The position numbers and the translations under genes are program-made. DNA of 6,893 nucleotides from Thermodesulfovibrionales bacterium. Its GTDB lineage: Bacteria; Nitrospirota; Thermodesulfovibrionia; Thermodesulfovibrionales; SM23-35. Below the pieces are notes generated by a model. It searched no databases. It was not told where the DNA came from and saw only the letters and a program-made list of their open reading frames with translations. Below, piece by piece: positions 6,513-6,893 of this stretch. Where the stretch lies: contig JAKLQR010000259.1 in assembly GCA_022013235.1 (NCBI GenBank), forward strand, positions 1 through 6,893. The letters run 5' to 3'. How positions within the stretch are numbered: position 1 is the first letter of the stretch; every line of letters starts with the position of its first letter.

Positions 6513-6893
6513 TTCACGACCACTGAACCACCGATTGGATCTGTCCGTATCTCTACCGCCTTTTTGGAATTCCAGAGAACTATCGTGCCGCTTTCTATTC
6601 CACCGGAAGGATGGAAGATAAGCTGATATTTCCCTTCGATGATTTCCCCTGCAAAGGGGTCTATGATTTTTATGGAAATATCTTCCGGGATATCTCTTGA
6701 TCCCCGTCCCTCGATCCCGTATTGCTTTGCATCGAGGTCGATGATTACATACTGCCTTTCACCGTGGATCTGCGCGAGAGACCGGGCCTCTCTGATGGTT
6801 GCCGACACTTCTCTCACCGTTGCATGAAACTTTTGAGAAGGGAGCAGATTTGTGAAGAGAAGAGTTGACATGCCGAGAATGATCGCCATAAGG
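6509..6893 (-). CDS. gspH: type II secretion minor pseudopilin GspH (5' end outside window)
   Basis: GspH is a minor pseudopilin close to the tip of the T2SS pseudopilus. The frame is still open at the right edge, where a CTT codon precedes the ATG at 6889. The first visible residues, LMAIILGMSTLLFTNLLP, are the second half of a pseudopilin membrane helix, so the leader and the FTLIE motif lie just beyond 6893. ATG 6889 is internal. After the helix comes REVSATIREARSLAQIHGERQ, which matches the GspH pattern of a long helix with an RxARSxA core. It is followed by strands YVIIDLDAKQYGIEG, YQLIFHPSGGIESGTIVLWN and a GG-rich end (PIGGSVVVK). About 127 residues are present, near the full soluble domain. 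It ends with TGA overlapping the gspI start. Confidence 0.9.
   Translation of the reverse strand, partial: LMAIILGMSTLLFTNLLPSQKFHATVREVSATIREARSLAQIHGERQYVIIDLDAKQYGIEGRGSRDIPEDISIKIIDPFAGEIIEGKYQLIFHPSGGIESGTIVLWNSKKAVEIRTDPIGGSVVVK

Overview
The window reads as a piece of a diderm (Gram-negative) bacterial chromosome. It carries a type II secretion system (T2SS) pseudopilin and inner-membrane operon, a sigma-54-type response regulator and the end of a UDP-galactopyranose mutase gene. The gene styles (PilM/PilN-like GspL, PilO-like GspM, NtrC-family regulator) and an interspersed repeat of the 'cattcccgc...gcgggaatg' kind would suit a Nitrospirota- or Desulfobacterota-like organism. That placement is an inference from style only; nothing here fixes the taxon.

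Layout. Positions 1-522 (+) are the C-terminal part of glf, cut by the window edge and AT-rich (about 35% GC in the 120 bases counted by hand). Positions 523-828 are non-coding and hold a 109-bp element with 10-bp terminal inverted repeats (607-715), a hairpin that could end glf transcription, and a ribosome binding site that favours ATG 829 as the next start. Positions 829-2145 (+) encode an intact REC-AAA+-Fis response regulator. Positions 2146-2271 form a short convergent gap with no clear terminator. From 2272 to the right edge everything lies on the minus strand and reads, in transcription order, gspH (cut by the edge), gspI, gspJ, gspK, gspL, gspM. The junctions are tight: ATGA overlaps, a direct TAG/ATG abutment, a 17-nt gap and a 14-nt overlap. 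This looks like one transcript starting outside the window.

How the genes work together. GspH, GspI, GspJ and GspK are the minor pseudopilins, processed by a prepilin peptidase, that prime and tip the T2SS pseudopilus. GspL and GspM are the inner-membrane platform proteins that link the GspE ATPase to the pseudopilus. The regulator faces the operon tail-to-tail. No partner kinase lies in the window and no link to secretion is shown. Glf would supply UDP-galactofuranose for a surface polysaccharide and belongs to a different cluster to the left.

The most notable observation is that gspL is split by a single in-frame TAA at 4181-4183, with the same frame open on both sides. The stretch before the stop appears to complete the N-terminal lobe of the PilM-like domain. 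This is either a real nonsense mutation, a base error in the assembly, or a case of reinitiation at GTG 4159 or readthrough. Otherwise the window is recognisable biology, and I do not see an undescribed system in it.
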